From: Nitriliruptoraceae bacterium
GTDB taxonomy: Bacteria > Actinomycetota > Nitriliruptoria > Nitriliruptorales > Nitriliruptoraceae
Direction: 5' to 3'
NCBI GenBank assembly: GCA_003565155.1
Contig: PXDB01000032.1
Span: 1 to 57,887 of the forward strand
DNA: 57,887 bases
In this document: piece after piece, positions 33,870 to 41,677 of the stretch
Numbering within the stretch: the first letter of the stretch is position 1
Layout of the letters: every line of letters begins with the position of its first letter
The notes under the pieces: model-generated
What the model saw: only the letters and a program-made list of their open reading frames with translations
What the model was told of the DNA's origin: nothing
The model's database searches: none
Made by a program: the position numbers and the translations under genes

Positions 33870-35546
33870 CTAGCAGCGTTCGGACAGGACCTCGGCAAGG
33901 AGCCGCTCCGGGCCCTCCGCGGGCGGGCACGGCGGCGCGGGCAGCGGCGCACCGGGGACGTGGCGGTAGAGCACGTAGCCCTCGGTGCCCTCGTCGGCGG
34001 GATCCAGACGCTCCCAACCGTGCAGGGGCGAGCCGTCGGGCAGGTCGATGCGGTCCACTGCGTACACCGCGGCACCGGCGGCGGCGCGAGCGGCGAGATC
34101 GACGTAGGAGCCGAGCTCCCCCAGCGGCGGCTGCAGCTCACCGTCCGCCCCGCTCCCGGCCGCGGTGGCACGGCACCCGGACCAGTACTGGATCTGCGGG
34201 TAGTTGACCCGCGCCGCCACCACGCAGTCCACCTCACGACGGCCGGTGTGCGCACCCAGTGACTGCCCGAGGGTCGCGGCCCGGTCACGGGTCGAGGGGC
34301 TCTCGAACCGGTCGAGGGTGATCTGGATCGACCACAGACAGGCCACGGCGATGACCGCCGCCATGACGGTGCGCAGCGGCCATGCCAGCGCATGTGGCCA
34401 CCGGGCGAGCACCCGGGAGACCGCCCGCACCCCGACCGCAGGCGGCAGCAGCGCCAGGGCGTAGACCGGCAGGAGGTAGCGCTGGTTCATCGCACCACCC
34501 GCGGTGGCGTAGAACAACAGCGCCGGCAGCACCGGCACCAGCGGTGAGAGCGCCACGCCCGCGTGCCGGCGGGCAGCGACCACCCCCAGCACGCTCAGTC
34601 CCACGGCGGCCAGCAGGAACAGGGTGCTGCGGGTCGGCGGCAGCTCCCAGCCCGCTCCGGCGGCGATGTGGTCCTCGATGCACCCCCCCGCACAGCGCAG
34701 GCGGGTCTCGATGGAGCTGAGGTAGAGCGGCAGCAGGTTGGTGCCAGCGGTGTCCACGCTGTACTCACCCGCGCTGCGCACGGTGGTCAGCGGGCCGAAG
34801 CCGAAGCGCGCCCACCCTTCCACCAACCAGGGCAGCAGCCCGGCGACACCGCCGGCTGCCGCCGCCAGGACCGCCGGCACGCCGGCGCGGGACCGGGCGA
34901 GGCCGACGAGCAGGACGAGTCCCACGCCGACCAGGACCGCGTCCGGTGGACGAACCGCAGCGAACAGCGCCATCGCGAGGGCGACCGCGACCACCTCACC
35001 GCGTACCGGCCGGCCACGGACGGCGGCGACCACCGCGCCGGTGAGCCACACCGCCAGCAGCGCGGAGGGGTGGTTGGGCAGCACCTCGACGGTGTAGAAC
35101 ACCGTGATCCAGAAGCTCGAGTACACCGCGGCGGCGATCGGTGCGGCCATCCCGACGCTGCGGATCCACACGCCGAAGGCGGCCACGGTCCCGGCCGCCC
35201 CGAGCAGCAGGACGAACGCCCGCAGCACCACCATGCTCGGGTCGAACACCGCCACCGGGGCGACCAGGAGCGACAGGCCCCGGGTGCGGTGCGGCTCCAT
35301 GAACACCGCCGGCACCGCAGGGTTGACCTGGCTGACGTGGATCGACTCGTCCCAGTTGATGGGCCGGTCCAGACCCGCGAAGCCGGCATGCAGCAGGACC
35401 ACCCCGAGCGCGACCAGGACCAGCGCCGCCCACGCGCGACGTCGCTCCGCCGGGCCGGGGTCGAGGTCCGCGGCCCACCACCGGTCACGTCCCGCAGGGC
35501 CGCGGGCCCCCGAGGTCGACGCAGTGGGGAGGGCGTCCCGGATCAC
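33870..35546 (-). CDS. GT-C-like polytopic membrane glycosyltransferase
   Basis: A 558-residue protein from GTG 35546 (GTGA overlap with the upstream gene). About ten transmembrane segments are followed by a ~130-residue extracytoplasmic C-terminal domain containing several Cys residues. The first loop has RPINWDESIHVSQVN, whose Asp-Glu pair matches the catalytic loop of GT-C enzymes (ArnT/PMT/GT39 style) that use polyprenyl-phosphate sugars. Other segments include AALVLVALGVVLLHAGFAGL, LLFYATAGGAMNQRYLLPVY and AVIAVACLWSIQITLDR. It could use a product of the DPM1-like enzyme (27796) to decorate the exported polymer. The overall family is not recognised by name. Confidence 0.72.
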   Translation of the reverse strand: MIRDALPTASTSGARGPAGRDRWWAADLDPGPAERRRAWAALVLVALGVVLLHAGFAGLDRPINWDESIHVSQVNPAVPAVFMEPHRTRGLSLLVAPVAVFDPSMVVLRAFVLLLGAAGTVAAFGVWIRSVGMAAPIAAAVYSSFWITVFYTVEVLPNHPSALLAVWLTGAVVAAVRGRPVRGEVVAVALAMALFAAVRPPDAVLVGVGLVLLVGLARSRAGVPAVLAAAAGGVAGLLPWLVEGWARFGFGPLTTVRSAGEYSVDTAGTNLLPLYLSSIETRLRCAGGCIEDHIAAGAGWELPPTRSTLFLLAAVGLSVLGVVAARRHAGVALSPLVPVLPALLFYATAGGAMNQRYLLPVYALALLPPAVGVRAVSRVLARWPHALAWPLRTVMAAVIAVACLWSIQITLDRFESPSTRDRAATLGQSLGAHTGRREVDCVVAARVNYPQIQYWSGCRATAAGSGADGELQPPLGELGSYVDLAARAAAGAAVYAVDRIDLPDGSPLHGWERLDPADEGTEGYVLYRHVPGAPLPAPPCPPAEGPERLLAEVLSERC

Positions 35547-36511
35547 CGCTCCGCCTCCCCGTCACGACCTCCCTCAAGCTCGACATGAGGGTGATGTTCT
35601 GACCGACCCGAGGTGCGCGCACGACCGGCCGCTCGCGCCACCACGGCCAGCAGGATCTCCGCGACGAGCGCGACCACACGGTGCACGACCGCGGCGGCCA
35701 GGACGGCTGCTGCGCCGAACTCGCTGCCCAGCGCCGCCAGGAGCACGAACTCGCGCACACCGGCGCCGGCCGGCAGCGGGACCACGAGGAACCCGGCGAC
35801 CCACGCCGCGGCGAAGGCCGCCACCACGGCGACGACCTCGACCTGAGGTCGAGGTCCGAGGAGGAGCGCCGAGAAGGACCAGCCACCGAGGGCGATGGTG
35901 CCCGCGCCGAGCAGCGCCGCACCGATGATGTCGCGCTGGGCGGGTGCGACCCGTCCCGCGCTCGCGGCCTCACGTCGCAGGAGCCGCCCGACCACCCCGA
36001 GCACCCACACCAGCGGACGACGCGCCAGGGTGATCAGACCGAGGATGCCGGCGGCCGGCAGCAACCACATCCAGCCGGCCCGCGCGTCCAGCACCAGCAG
36101 CGCACCCACGCACGTGGCCGCCACCAGTTGCGTCCACAGCTGCACCAGGAAGGCCACCGACGCCCGTGCACGGCGCACCCCGAGCCGCTCCGCCCCGAGC
36201 ACCTGCCCGACCCCCTGCCAGATCGCCCCGGGGACGTACTTCGCGAGTTGCGCCTCGGTGAAGCTGGGCAACAGCGTCGTGAGTGACGCGCCGTCGAGAA
36301 GCCTCGCCCACGCCACCGCCGCCAGCAGCACGCCGGCGGCGAGCAGCACGACAGCAGCGAGGAAGCCGCTCGCCTGCGGCAGCGGTACCTCGCCCGCGTC
36401 GCGGACCGCGTCCACCAACGCCCAGGAGACGGCCACCACGGCGGCGACGGTCAGCGCCGGTCGCAGCACGCGAACGACCCGCCCACCAGCGGCAGGGGCG
36501 GCGTCAGCCAC
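35543..36511 (-). CDS. Lysylphosphatidylglycerol-synthase-TM-like membrane protein (UPF0104, flippase-like)
   Basis: A 322-residue protein from GTG 36511 with about eight hydrophobic segments. The C-terminal GFLVVPLPAGAGVREFVLL motif is characteristic of the LPG_synthase_TM/UPF0104 family (PF03706). AQLAKYVPGAIWQGVGQVLG near residue 90 is also typical (YxPGxxw). Members are often in polysaccharide clusters and are thought to act as lipid flippases or accessory membrane proteins. It is translationally coupled to the methyltransferase and the GT-C-like protein. Confidence 0.8.
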   Translation of the reverse strand: MADAAPAAGGRVVRVLRPALTVAAVVAVSWALVDAVRDAGEVPLPQASGFLAAVVLLAAGVLLAAVAWARLLDGASLTTLLPSFTEAQLAKYVPGAIWQGVGQVLGAERLGVRRARASVAFLVQLWTQLVAATCVGALLVLDARAGWMWLLPAAGILGLITLARRPLVWVLGVVGRLLRREAASAGRVAPAQRDIIGAALLGAGTIALGGWSFSALLLGPRPQVEVVAVVAAFAAAWVAGFLVVPLPAGAGVREFVLLAALGSEFGAAAVLAAAVVHRVVALVAEILLAVVARAAGRARTSGRSEHHPHVELEGGRDGEAER

Positions 36512-37250
36512 CGGGGGCGACCCGTGCGGTGGCCACCAGCCCGGTCCCCAACCTGGTCCGACCGAAGGGCCGTTGCAGGAGCCGGAAGGGCAGCGTCCCG
36601 GCTGCGGTCACCCACCCCATCCGGCGCGGCTGTAGCCAGCGGCCACTTCGCGCGGTGCCCTCCTCGGCGGTGGGGGTGTGATCCTGTAGGGCGCGGGCGG
36701 CGACCCGGTCACGTACCGCCTCCAGCAGGAAGCCGAGCGGGAAGCCGTAGGTCCACACCTGCACGTCCTCAAGGCCTGCTCCCCACAGCAGATCGGACAG
36801 CTGGCGTGGGCTGTACCGCCGGTAGTGGCCCACCGCGGCGTCCCAGGGCCCGAACCGCTCCGGCCCCTGGGGGACGCTGACCACCAGCCGGCCACCCGGG
36901 TCGAGCCGCTCGATCCACGCCGTCAGCGCCGCACGGTCGTCCTCGAGGTGCTCGAGGACCTCGAAGGCGCACACCGCGTCGAACCGCTGTCCGGCGGTCA
37001 ACGACAGGGCGTCACCCACCAGCACACGACCACCCGCTGCGCCGATCCGGGCGGTGGCGAGCTGCGCGGCGTCCGCGTCCTGTTCCACACCGAGGTAGTC
37101 GAACCGCCGTGCCAGGCGTGCCCCCATCGCCCCCTGGCCCGTCCCGATCTCCAGCAGCCGGGCACCCCGGGGGACCCGGCGCAGCGCGCGGCGGATCGGC
37201 CCCCAGCGCAGCCAGGCGTTGGGGGTCAGCGGCGGTGAGGAGGTGTGCAC
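36504..37250 (-). CDS. Class I SAM-dependent methyltransferase
   Basis: A 248-residue product from GTG 37250, chosen because GGAG precedes it by about 5 bases. A GTG 42 bases further upstream is possible but has a poor ribosome site. The SAM-binding motif I is LLEIGTGQGAMGARLARRFD. LGVEQDADAAQLATAR (motif II region), FDAVCAFEVLEHLEDDRAAL, and GGRLVVSVPQGPE complete a typical methyltransferase of the Methyltransf_11/23 type. C-terminal residues YSPRQLSDLLWGAGLEDVQV fit the same family. The substrate is likely a sugar or lipid-linked intermediate of the polymer; this cannot be narrowed. Confidence 0.85.
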   Translation of the reverse strand: MHTSSPPLTPNAWLRWGPIRRALRRVPRGARLLEIGTGQGAMGARLARRFDYLGVEQDADAAQLATARIGAAGGRVLVGDALSLTAGQRFDAVCAFEVLEHLEDDRAALTAWIERLDPGGRLVVSVPQGPERFGPWDAAVGHYRRYSPRQLSDLLWGAGLEDVQVWTYGFPLGFLLEAVRDRVAARALQDHTPTAEEGTARSGRWLQPRRMGWVTAAGTLPFRLLQRPFGRTRLGTGLVATARVAPGG

Positions 37251-37318
37251 GGCGGCTCCAGGCTGCCGGGTGAGCCTACCGGCGCGGACCACGAACCCCG
37301 GGGGATCCAGGAGGGTGG

Positions 37319-38494
37319 TCAGCGTCCCGGACCCGCGTCGTGGCGCCCGCCATGCCCCGCCAGATGGTGCTCCAGCGCCGCACGTAGGGGCGCGACCACC
37401 GCCGTCGGCCGGAAGGCCGCGTCGGCGTGACCGGCTGCCGCCACCCGCGCGTCGTCACAGCGGCGCCGGTCCACCGCCAACGCAGTGAGCGCCGCGGCGA
37501 GCGCCGCCGGATCGCCCGCCGGGACGTAGCCGGCCGCGTCGCCGAGGAGGCGGCGCTGCGGTGCGGTGTCGGAGGTCAGCACCGCACACCCGGCGGCCGC
37601 TCCCTGGAACACCTTGTTCGGCACGACACGGGCGGCCTTCGGGGTGGTACCGAAGATCCCCAGGCACACGTCGTGGTCGGCCACCACCGCTGGCAGCCTC
37701 GCTGGATCCACCCAGTCCTGCCACACCACCCCCGGCAGGCTGCCCGCCCGGGCTTCGGCGGCCGCACGGTCCTGGCCCGTGCCGAGCATGCGCACCTCGA
37801 GGTCCACGCCGGCGGCCGCCACGGCCCGGAGCGCCTCGGCGACGGTCACCGCACCATGCAGTGGGGTGTAGAGCCCGAAGAACACCACCCGCAGCGCCGC
37901 GGGCGATGTGCCGTCCGCCGCGTCCACGTCGGCAACACCGCCGCCGGTGCCGTGCCCCTTCGCGCGCGCGTCGAACCACGCCGCTGGGGCACCGACGGGG
38001 ACCACCACCTCGGTACCGGTGACCGCATGCTCCTCGGTGTCAACGACCACCACGTCCGCTGTGGCCGTGGCGCGCGCGTCCACCCACCCGGCCACCCGTG
38101 CGCGCAACCGGGCGCCCGCGGCCCGATCCGCGACGATCCCGCCGACGGGCGCGAGGTGGTCGAGGACGATCACCGCGCGCGGCCACAGGCGCCGGGCGAG
38201 ATGGACGTCCAGGACACCGAGGTAGCCGACCACCACCACCTCGGGATCAGCGAGGCGACGGGCACGGCGCCAGAGACCGACCCAGGCGCCGAGGAGGCGC
38301 AGGACCAGGCGCGCTGCCACCAGCGGATTGCGCAGCGCCGCGACCCGTTCGGCGGTGGAGGCCCGCCAGGCCAGGTTGCACCGGTCCACGCGGTACCCCG
38401 CAGCGTCGAGCCCCTCCGCCAGGACCTCCACCCTGGGGTGGCGGGCGGCGTCGAAGGTGCCGAACAGCAGCACCCGGTCGGCGGCGCCGGTCAC
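37319..38494 (-). CDS. GT4-like (GT-B) glycosyltransferase
   Basis: The 391-residue product is read from GTG 38494, overlapping the amidase stop (GTGA). A TTG one codon earlier is also possible. N-terminal VLLFGTFDAARHPRVEVLAE, central VVFFGLYTPLHGAVTVAEAL, and VCLGIFGTTPKAARVVPNKV followed by FQGAAAGCAVLTSDTAPQR are typical of GT-B family 4 enzymes with a nucleotide-sugar site in the C-terminal half. The catalytic EX7E is replaced by a less typical sequence. It lies between the amidase and the methyltransferase of the same strand. Confidence 0.8.
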   Translation of the reverse strand: MTGAADRVLLFGTFDAARHPRVEVLAEGLDAAGYRVDRCNLAWRASTAERVAALRNPLVAARLVLRLLGAWVGLWRRARRLADPEVVVVGYLGVLDVHLARRLWPRAVIVLDHLAPVGGIVADRAAGARLRARVAGWVDARATATADVVVVDTEEHAVTGTEVVVPVGAPAAWFDARAKGHGTGGGVADVDAADGTSPAALRVVFFGLYTPLHGAVTVAEALRAVAAAGVDLEVRMLGTGQDRAAAEARAGSLPGVVWQDWVDPARLPAVVADHDVCLGIFGTTPKAARVVPNKVFQGAAAGCAVLTSDTAPQRRLLGDAAGYVPAGDPAALAAALTALAVDRRRCDDARVAAAGHADAAFRPTAVVAPLRAALEHHLAGHGGRHDAGPGR

Positions 38495-40344
38495 CAACCG
38501 AGGAAGCTGCGCTCGGCGGGGCCACCGGACAGGGTGTCACGCAGGTGCCAGTGACCGGCGCGGGTCACCCCGACCCCAGAGCGACGGTCGCCGTTCCAGG
38601 ATCCGGCCACGGGGATGTCCCCGGCGGTCAGCCGGCCGAAGATGAACACGGTCTCCCCCGGTCCGCCGGAGTGCTCGTTGCGCAGGTGCCAGTGCCGGTC
38701 CCGCAGGATCGCCGGCGTATCGATGCCGTCGCCGTTCCAGTCGCCGACCACGGGCACGTCGCCGCGCAGGACCCGACCATAGGTGAACACGATCTCTCCG
38801 GCACCTCCGGACAGGCTGTTGCGCAGGTGCCACTCGCCGTCCCGGACGATGGCCGGTCCGTCCCTGCCATCGCCGTTCCAGTCGCCGGTCATCGGATGGT
38901 CGATCGCACCGCGGCCGTACCAGAAGCGGTGGTCCGCGGGACCCGTGGTGTTGCTGTTGCGGAGCAGCCAGCGTCCCTCTCGCACGACGCCGACGGTGGT
39001 GCGGCCGTCGCCGTTCCAGTCGCCGACCACGGGAAGGTCGCCACGTTGGCCGAACTCGAAGGTGGTGACCGGTGAGCCGGATGATGCCGCGTCACGCAGG
39101 CGCCACTCGCCTTCGCGGAACCACCCGACGCTGTCGCGTCCGGTCCCGGACCAGTCACCGACCACGGGTGTCCAGCCGATGGCGGGTTGCACCGCCGACC
39201 CTGCGATCCGGTCCCGCATGGCAGGCAGGTGCGCGGCGAGGTGACGGCCGGGGCAGGCGGTACGGCCGACGTCGCGGTGGCCGACCAGGCGGGGGATCCA
39301 CCGGTCACCAACCAGCACCTGTGACGTGGCACGCGGATCGATGTTGTGCAGCCGGAACTTCCACGCCAGCACGTCCGTGGCGGCATCGACGGCCACCTGG
39401 GGCGGGTGGGCGATCTCGAAGTTGCCGAGGATCGCCACCCCGACGGAGCCGCGGTTGTGCCCCGCCGCGTGCGCGCCGATCACCCCGCGGGTCACGCCGC
39501 CCGCGCGCCCCTCGTAGATCGTCCCGTACCGGTCAACGAGCAGGTTGTAGCCGATATCGGACCAACCGTTCCCCGTGATGTGCCAGCGCTGGATGCCCCG
39601 TACGACCCCCGGGGCCTGCGCACGGGTGTAGCTGTTGCTCCCGGCGGTGTGGTGCAGCACGGCATAGCGCGGTGGCGCGTGTCGGGCCGCCCTGCGCACC
39701 AGACGTTCGTCAGCCCCCCACTGCTCCCGTGTGACGATCCGCGGTGCACCGAAGCTCGCCTCGGCCGGAGCAGCCGTCGTCAGCCCACGGAGGTGCCGCG
39801 CGGCGCGGCGCAGGAGCGTCTCGCTGTGTCCGAGCGAGTCGATGACGTGGATGTCGACCTCATCGAGCGACCCCTGGGTCACCATGATCTGGATGGCGTC
39901 GGCCTCACCGACCCAGTAGGGATCGCTCACCCAGCTGGCGCCACCTCGGGCGCGTGCGGCGTCCGCCGCCTCCTCGCTGTCAGCGTCAGGGCCGTCGAGT
40001 TCGTCCAGCTCCTCGACCTCGGTCCACCCGCTCCAGGCGCCGTCCTCCAGACGGGCACGGTAGGACACCTGCGGGGAGCCGGTCCCGCGGAAGCCGACCA
40101 GGGAGAAGCTGAAAGGCGCCTCGATGACCTCGGAGGCCTCCTCGACCGCGACCGCGGCTGGCTCGTCCTCGGCGACCGCGTCCTCGGCGACCGCGTCCCC
40201 GGGGGCCGGGTCGAGGACCGCCTCGCGGATCTCCGGTGCCGGCGTGTCGGCGTACACCGGAGCGACGGGCAGCGCGACGGCGAGCAGCGCGACCAGGACA
40301 CCGAGGGCGAGCACGCGTGCCGTCCGGGTGGATCTGAGCGACAT
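38491..40344 (-). CDS. Secreted N-acetylmuramoyl-L-alanine amidase (PGRP) with WNGDG repeats
   Basis: A 617-residue protein from ATG 40344 with GGAGG 8 bases upstream. A signal peptide (VLALGVLVALLAVALPVAPV then YA) is followed by an acidic region and a beta-like region (EAPFSFSLVGFRGTGSPQVS). An Amidase_2/PGRP domain comes next (~residues 205-375): TREQWGADE, YAVLHHTAGSN (Zn His), WSDIGYNLLVDRYGTIYEGR, and LVGHRDVGRTACPGRHLAAH (Zn His and Cys). Five VVGDWNGDGRTTVGVVREGR-type repeats end the protein. It cleaves the bond between MurNAc and the stem peptide. It heads a long biosynthetic operon, so wall remodelling and polymer synthesis may be co-expressed. Confidence 0.92.
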   Translation of the reverse strand: MSLRSTRTARVLALGVLVALLAVALPVAPVYADTPAPEIREAVLDPAPGDAVAEDAVAEDEPAAVAVEEASEVIEAPFSFSLVGFRGTGSPQVSYRARLEDGAWSGWTEVEELDELDGPDADSEEAADAARARGGASWVSDPYWVGEADAIQIMVTQGSLDEVDIHVIDSLGHSETLLRRAARHLRGLTTAAPAEASFGAPRIVTREQWGADERLVRRAARHAPPRYAVLHHTAGSNSYTRAQAPGVVRGIQRWHITGNGWSDIGYNLLVDRYGTIYEGRAGGVTRGVIGAHAAGHNRGSVGVAILGNFEIAHPPQVAVDAATDVLAWKFRLHNIDPRATSQVLVGDRWIPRLVGHRDVGRTACPGRHLAAHLPAMRDRIAGSAVQPAIGWTPVVGDWSGTGRDSVGWFREGEWRLRDAASSGSPVTTFEFGQRGDLPVVGDWNGDGRTTVGVVREGRWLLRNSNTTGPADHRFWYGRGAIDHPMTGDWNGDGRDGPAIVRDGEWHLRNSLSGGAGEIVFTYGRVLRGDVPVVGDWNGDGIDTPAILRDRHWHLRNEHSGGPGETVFIFGRLTAGDIPVAGSWNGDRRSGVGVTRAGHWHLRDTLSGGPAERSFLGW

Positions 40345-40359
40345 CGACCGAACCTCCAA

Positions 40360-40389
40360 GCTGCGGCCAGGGCGATGTCGCCCCGCAGC
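40360..40389 (-). promoter_or_regulatory. Nested hairpin before the amidase ribosome site
   Basis: A perfect 7-bp arm pair GCTGCGG/CCGCAGC encloses a second stem GGGCG-ATGT-CGCCC. On the minus strand it sits immediately 5' of the GGAGG used by the amidase gene. Such a structured leader could control translation or mark an operator. No known regulator site is recognised. Confidence 0.4.
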
Positions 40390-40463
40390 AGTATCGACCG
40401 CGCTCGCCGCAGGTTGAGAGGTCGCGCGACCAGCGGACAGGCGGCGGCGACGCCTCCGACGTC

Positions 40464-40535
40464 GAAGACCCCCGGCAACCCCTCGGGAGGGCAGGGACGC
40501 AGAGATACGACGCTCCGTGGCTGGAGAATCACTCA
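40464..40535 (+). promoter_or_regulatory. Candidate c-di-GMP-I (GEMM)-like riboswitch upstream of CAP gene
   Basis: On the plus strand, 51-122 bases before the CAP-repeat ATG, the sequence contains CCGGCAACCC, a small stem CCCUCGGGAGGG, and then CAGGGACGCAGAGAUACG. The GEMM-I consensus has GGCAAACC, a GNRA-capped stem, and GGGACGCAAAGCCACGG. The match is good at GGGACGCA and partial at GGCAA. The tetraloop is not GNRA and flanking P1 pairing is weak. GEMM elements often control cell-surface genes. This is a candidate only. Confidence 0.3.
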
Positions 40536-40585
40536 AGGTCGCCTTCTTCGGGCCCGATGTCTGAGTCAGCCCACGGAGGTACCGG

Positions 40586-41668
40586 ATGCAGGCCGCAGTC
40601 ACACAGCGGGCGGAGCGCCCGAATCGGCCATCGCTCACCATCGCGATGACGCTGTTCGCGGCCGCGCTCCTCGCCCTGCTACCGAACGCTCCAGCGGACG
40701 CCGCGGTCGACCGCGCCGCCGAGGAGGAGCTGATCTGCAGCCTGAACGACGCCCGCCGCAGCGAGGGGCTGCCACCGCTGCGGGTCAACAGCGATCTGAC
40801 CCGCGTCGCCCGGGCACACTCGGTGGTGATGGGCAACCGGAGCCACCTGCACCACAACCCCAACCTCGCCGGCGACGTCACGAACTGGCGGGTCGTCGGC
40901 GAGAACGTCGGACGTGGTCCGAGTGCCGGCGCCCTGCACCGTGCCCTGATGAACTCCCCCGGGCACCGAGCCAACATCCTGCACACCCGCTACACGGACG
41001 TGGGCATCGGCGTCGAGCGACGCGGCAGCACCCTGTGGATCACGCAGGTCTTCCGCCTCCCCCGCAGCAGCACCTCCGGGACCGTCCCCTCCTGCGGTGC
41101 GGATACGACCCGGGTTGCCAGCAGCGGGGGCGTCCCGATCAGCGGTGACTGGAACGGCGACGGACGCACGACCCCGGGGCGGTTCATCGACGGACGTTGG
41201 GAGCTGTCCAACAGCCTGGCTGGGAACGCCGATATCACCTTCTCCTTCGGCAGGCGCGGCGACGTGCCCGTGACCGGGGACTGGAACGGCGACGGGGTCA
41301 CCACCGTCGGCATCGTCCGCAACGACACCTGGTACCTGCGCAACGGCCTCAGCGCCGGCAACGCACATCACGTCTTCCGTTACGGGCGCCGCACCCGCGG
41401 CGACGTACCCATCACCGGGGACTGGAACGCCAACGGGCGCGACACGATCGGCATCATCCGTGACGGCGAGTGGCACCTGCGGAACAGCCTGACGGGCGGT
41501 CCCGGCCAGATCGTCTTCACCTACGGCCGCGTTGTGCACGGCGACGTGCCCGTGACCGGGGACTGGAACCGCAACGGCCGCGACGGTATCGGCATCATCC
41601 GCGGCGCGGAGTGGCACCTCCGCGACAGCCTCTCCGGCGGCGGCGCGCAGGTGCGCTTCACCTGGTGA
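40586..41668 (+). CDS. Secreted CAP-domain protein with WNGDG repeats (second copy)
   Basis: A 360-residue product from ATG 40586 with GGAGGT 5 bases upstream. The signal peptide ends around ALLALLPNAPADA. The CAP domain (~residues 40-165) shows LICSLNDARRSEGLPPLRVN, VARAHSVVMGNRSHLHHNPN, WRVVGENVG and MNSPGHRANILHTRYTDVG, with the conserved His/Glu positions of YkwD-type proteins. Four GDWNGDG repeats of ~42 residues follow (VPVTGDWNGDGVTTVGIVRN, VPITGDWNANGRDTIGIIRD). It is divergent from the amidase across a 241-bp gap that may carry shared control elements. Function beyond secretion and wall location is unknown. Confidence 0.9.
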   Translation: MQAAVTQRAERPNRPSLTIAMTLFAAALLALLPNAPADAAVDRAAEEELICSLNDARRSEGLPPLRVNSDLTRVARAHSVVMGNRSHLHHNPNLAGDVTNWRVVGENVGRGPSAGALHRALMNSPGHRANILHTRYTDVGIGVERRGSTLWITQVFRLPRSSTSGTVPSCGADTTRVASSGGVPISGDWNGDGRTTPGRFIDGRWELSNSLAGNADITFSFGRRGDVPVTGDWNGDGVTTVGIVRNDTWYLRNGLSAGNAHHVFRYGRRTRGDVPITGDWNANGRDTIGIIRDGEWHLRNSLTGGPGQIVFTYGRVVHGDVPVTGDWNRNGRDGIGIIRGAEWHLRDSLSGGGAQVRFTW

Positions 41669-41677
41669 CCGAGGCGG

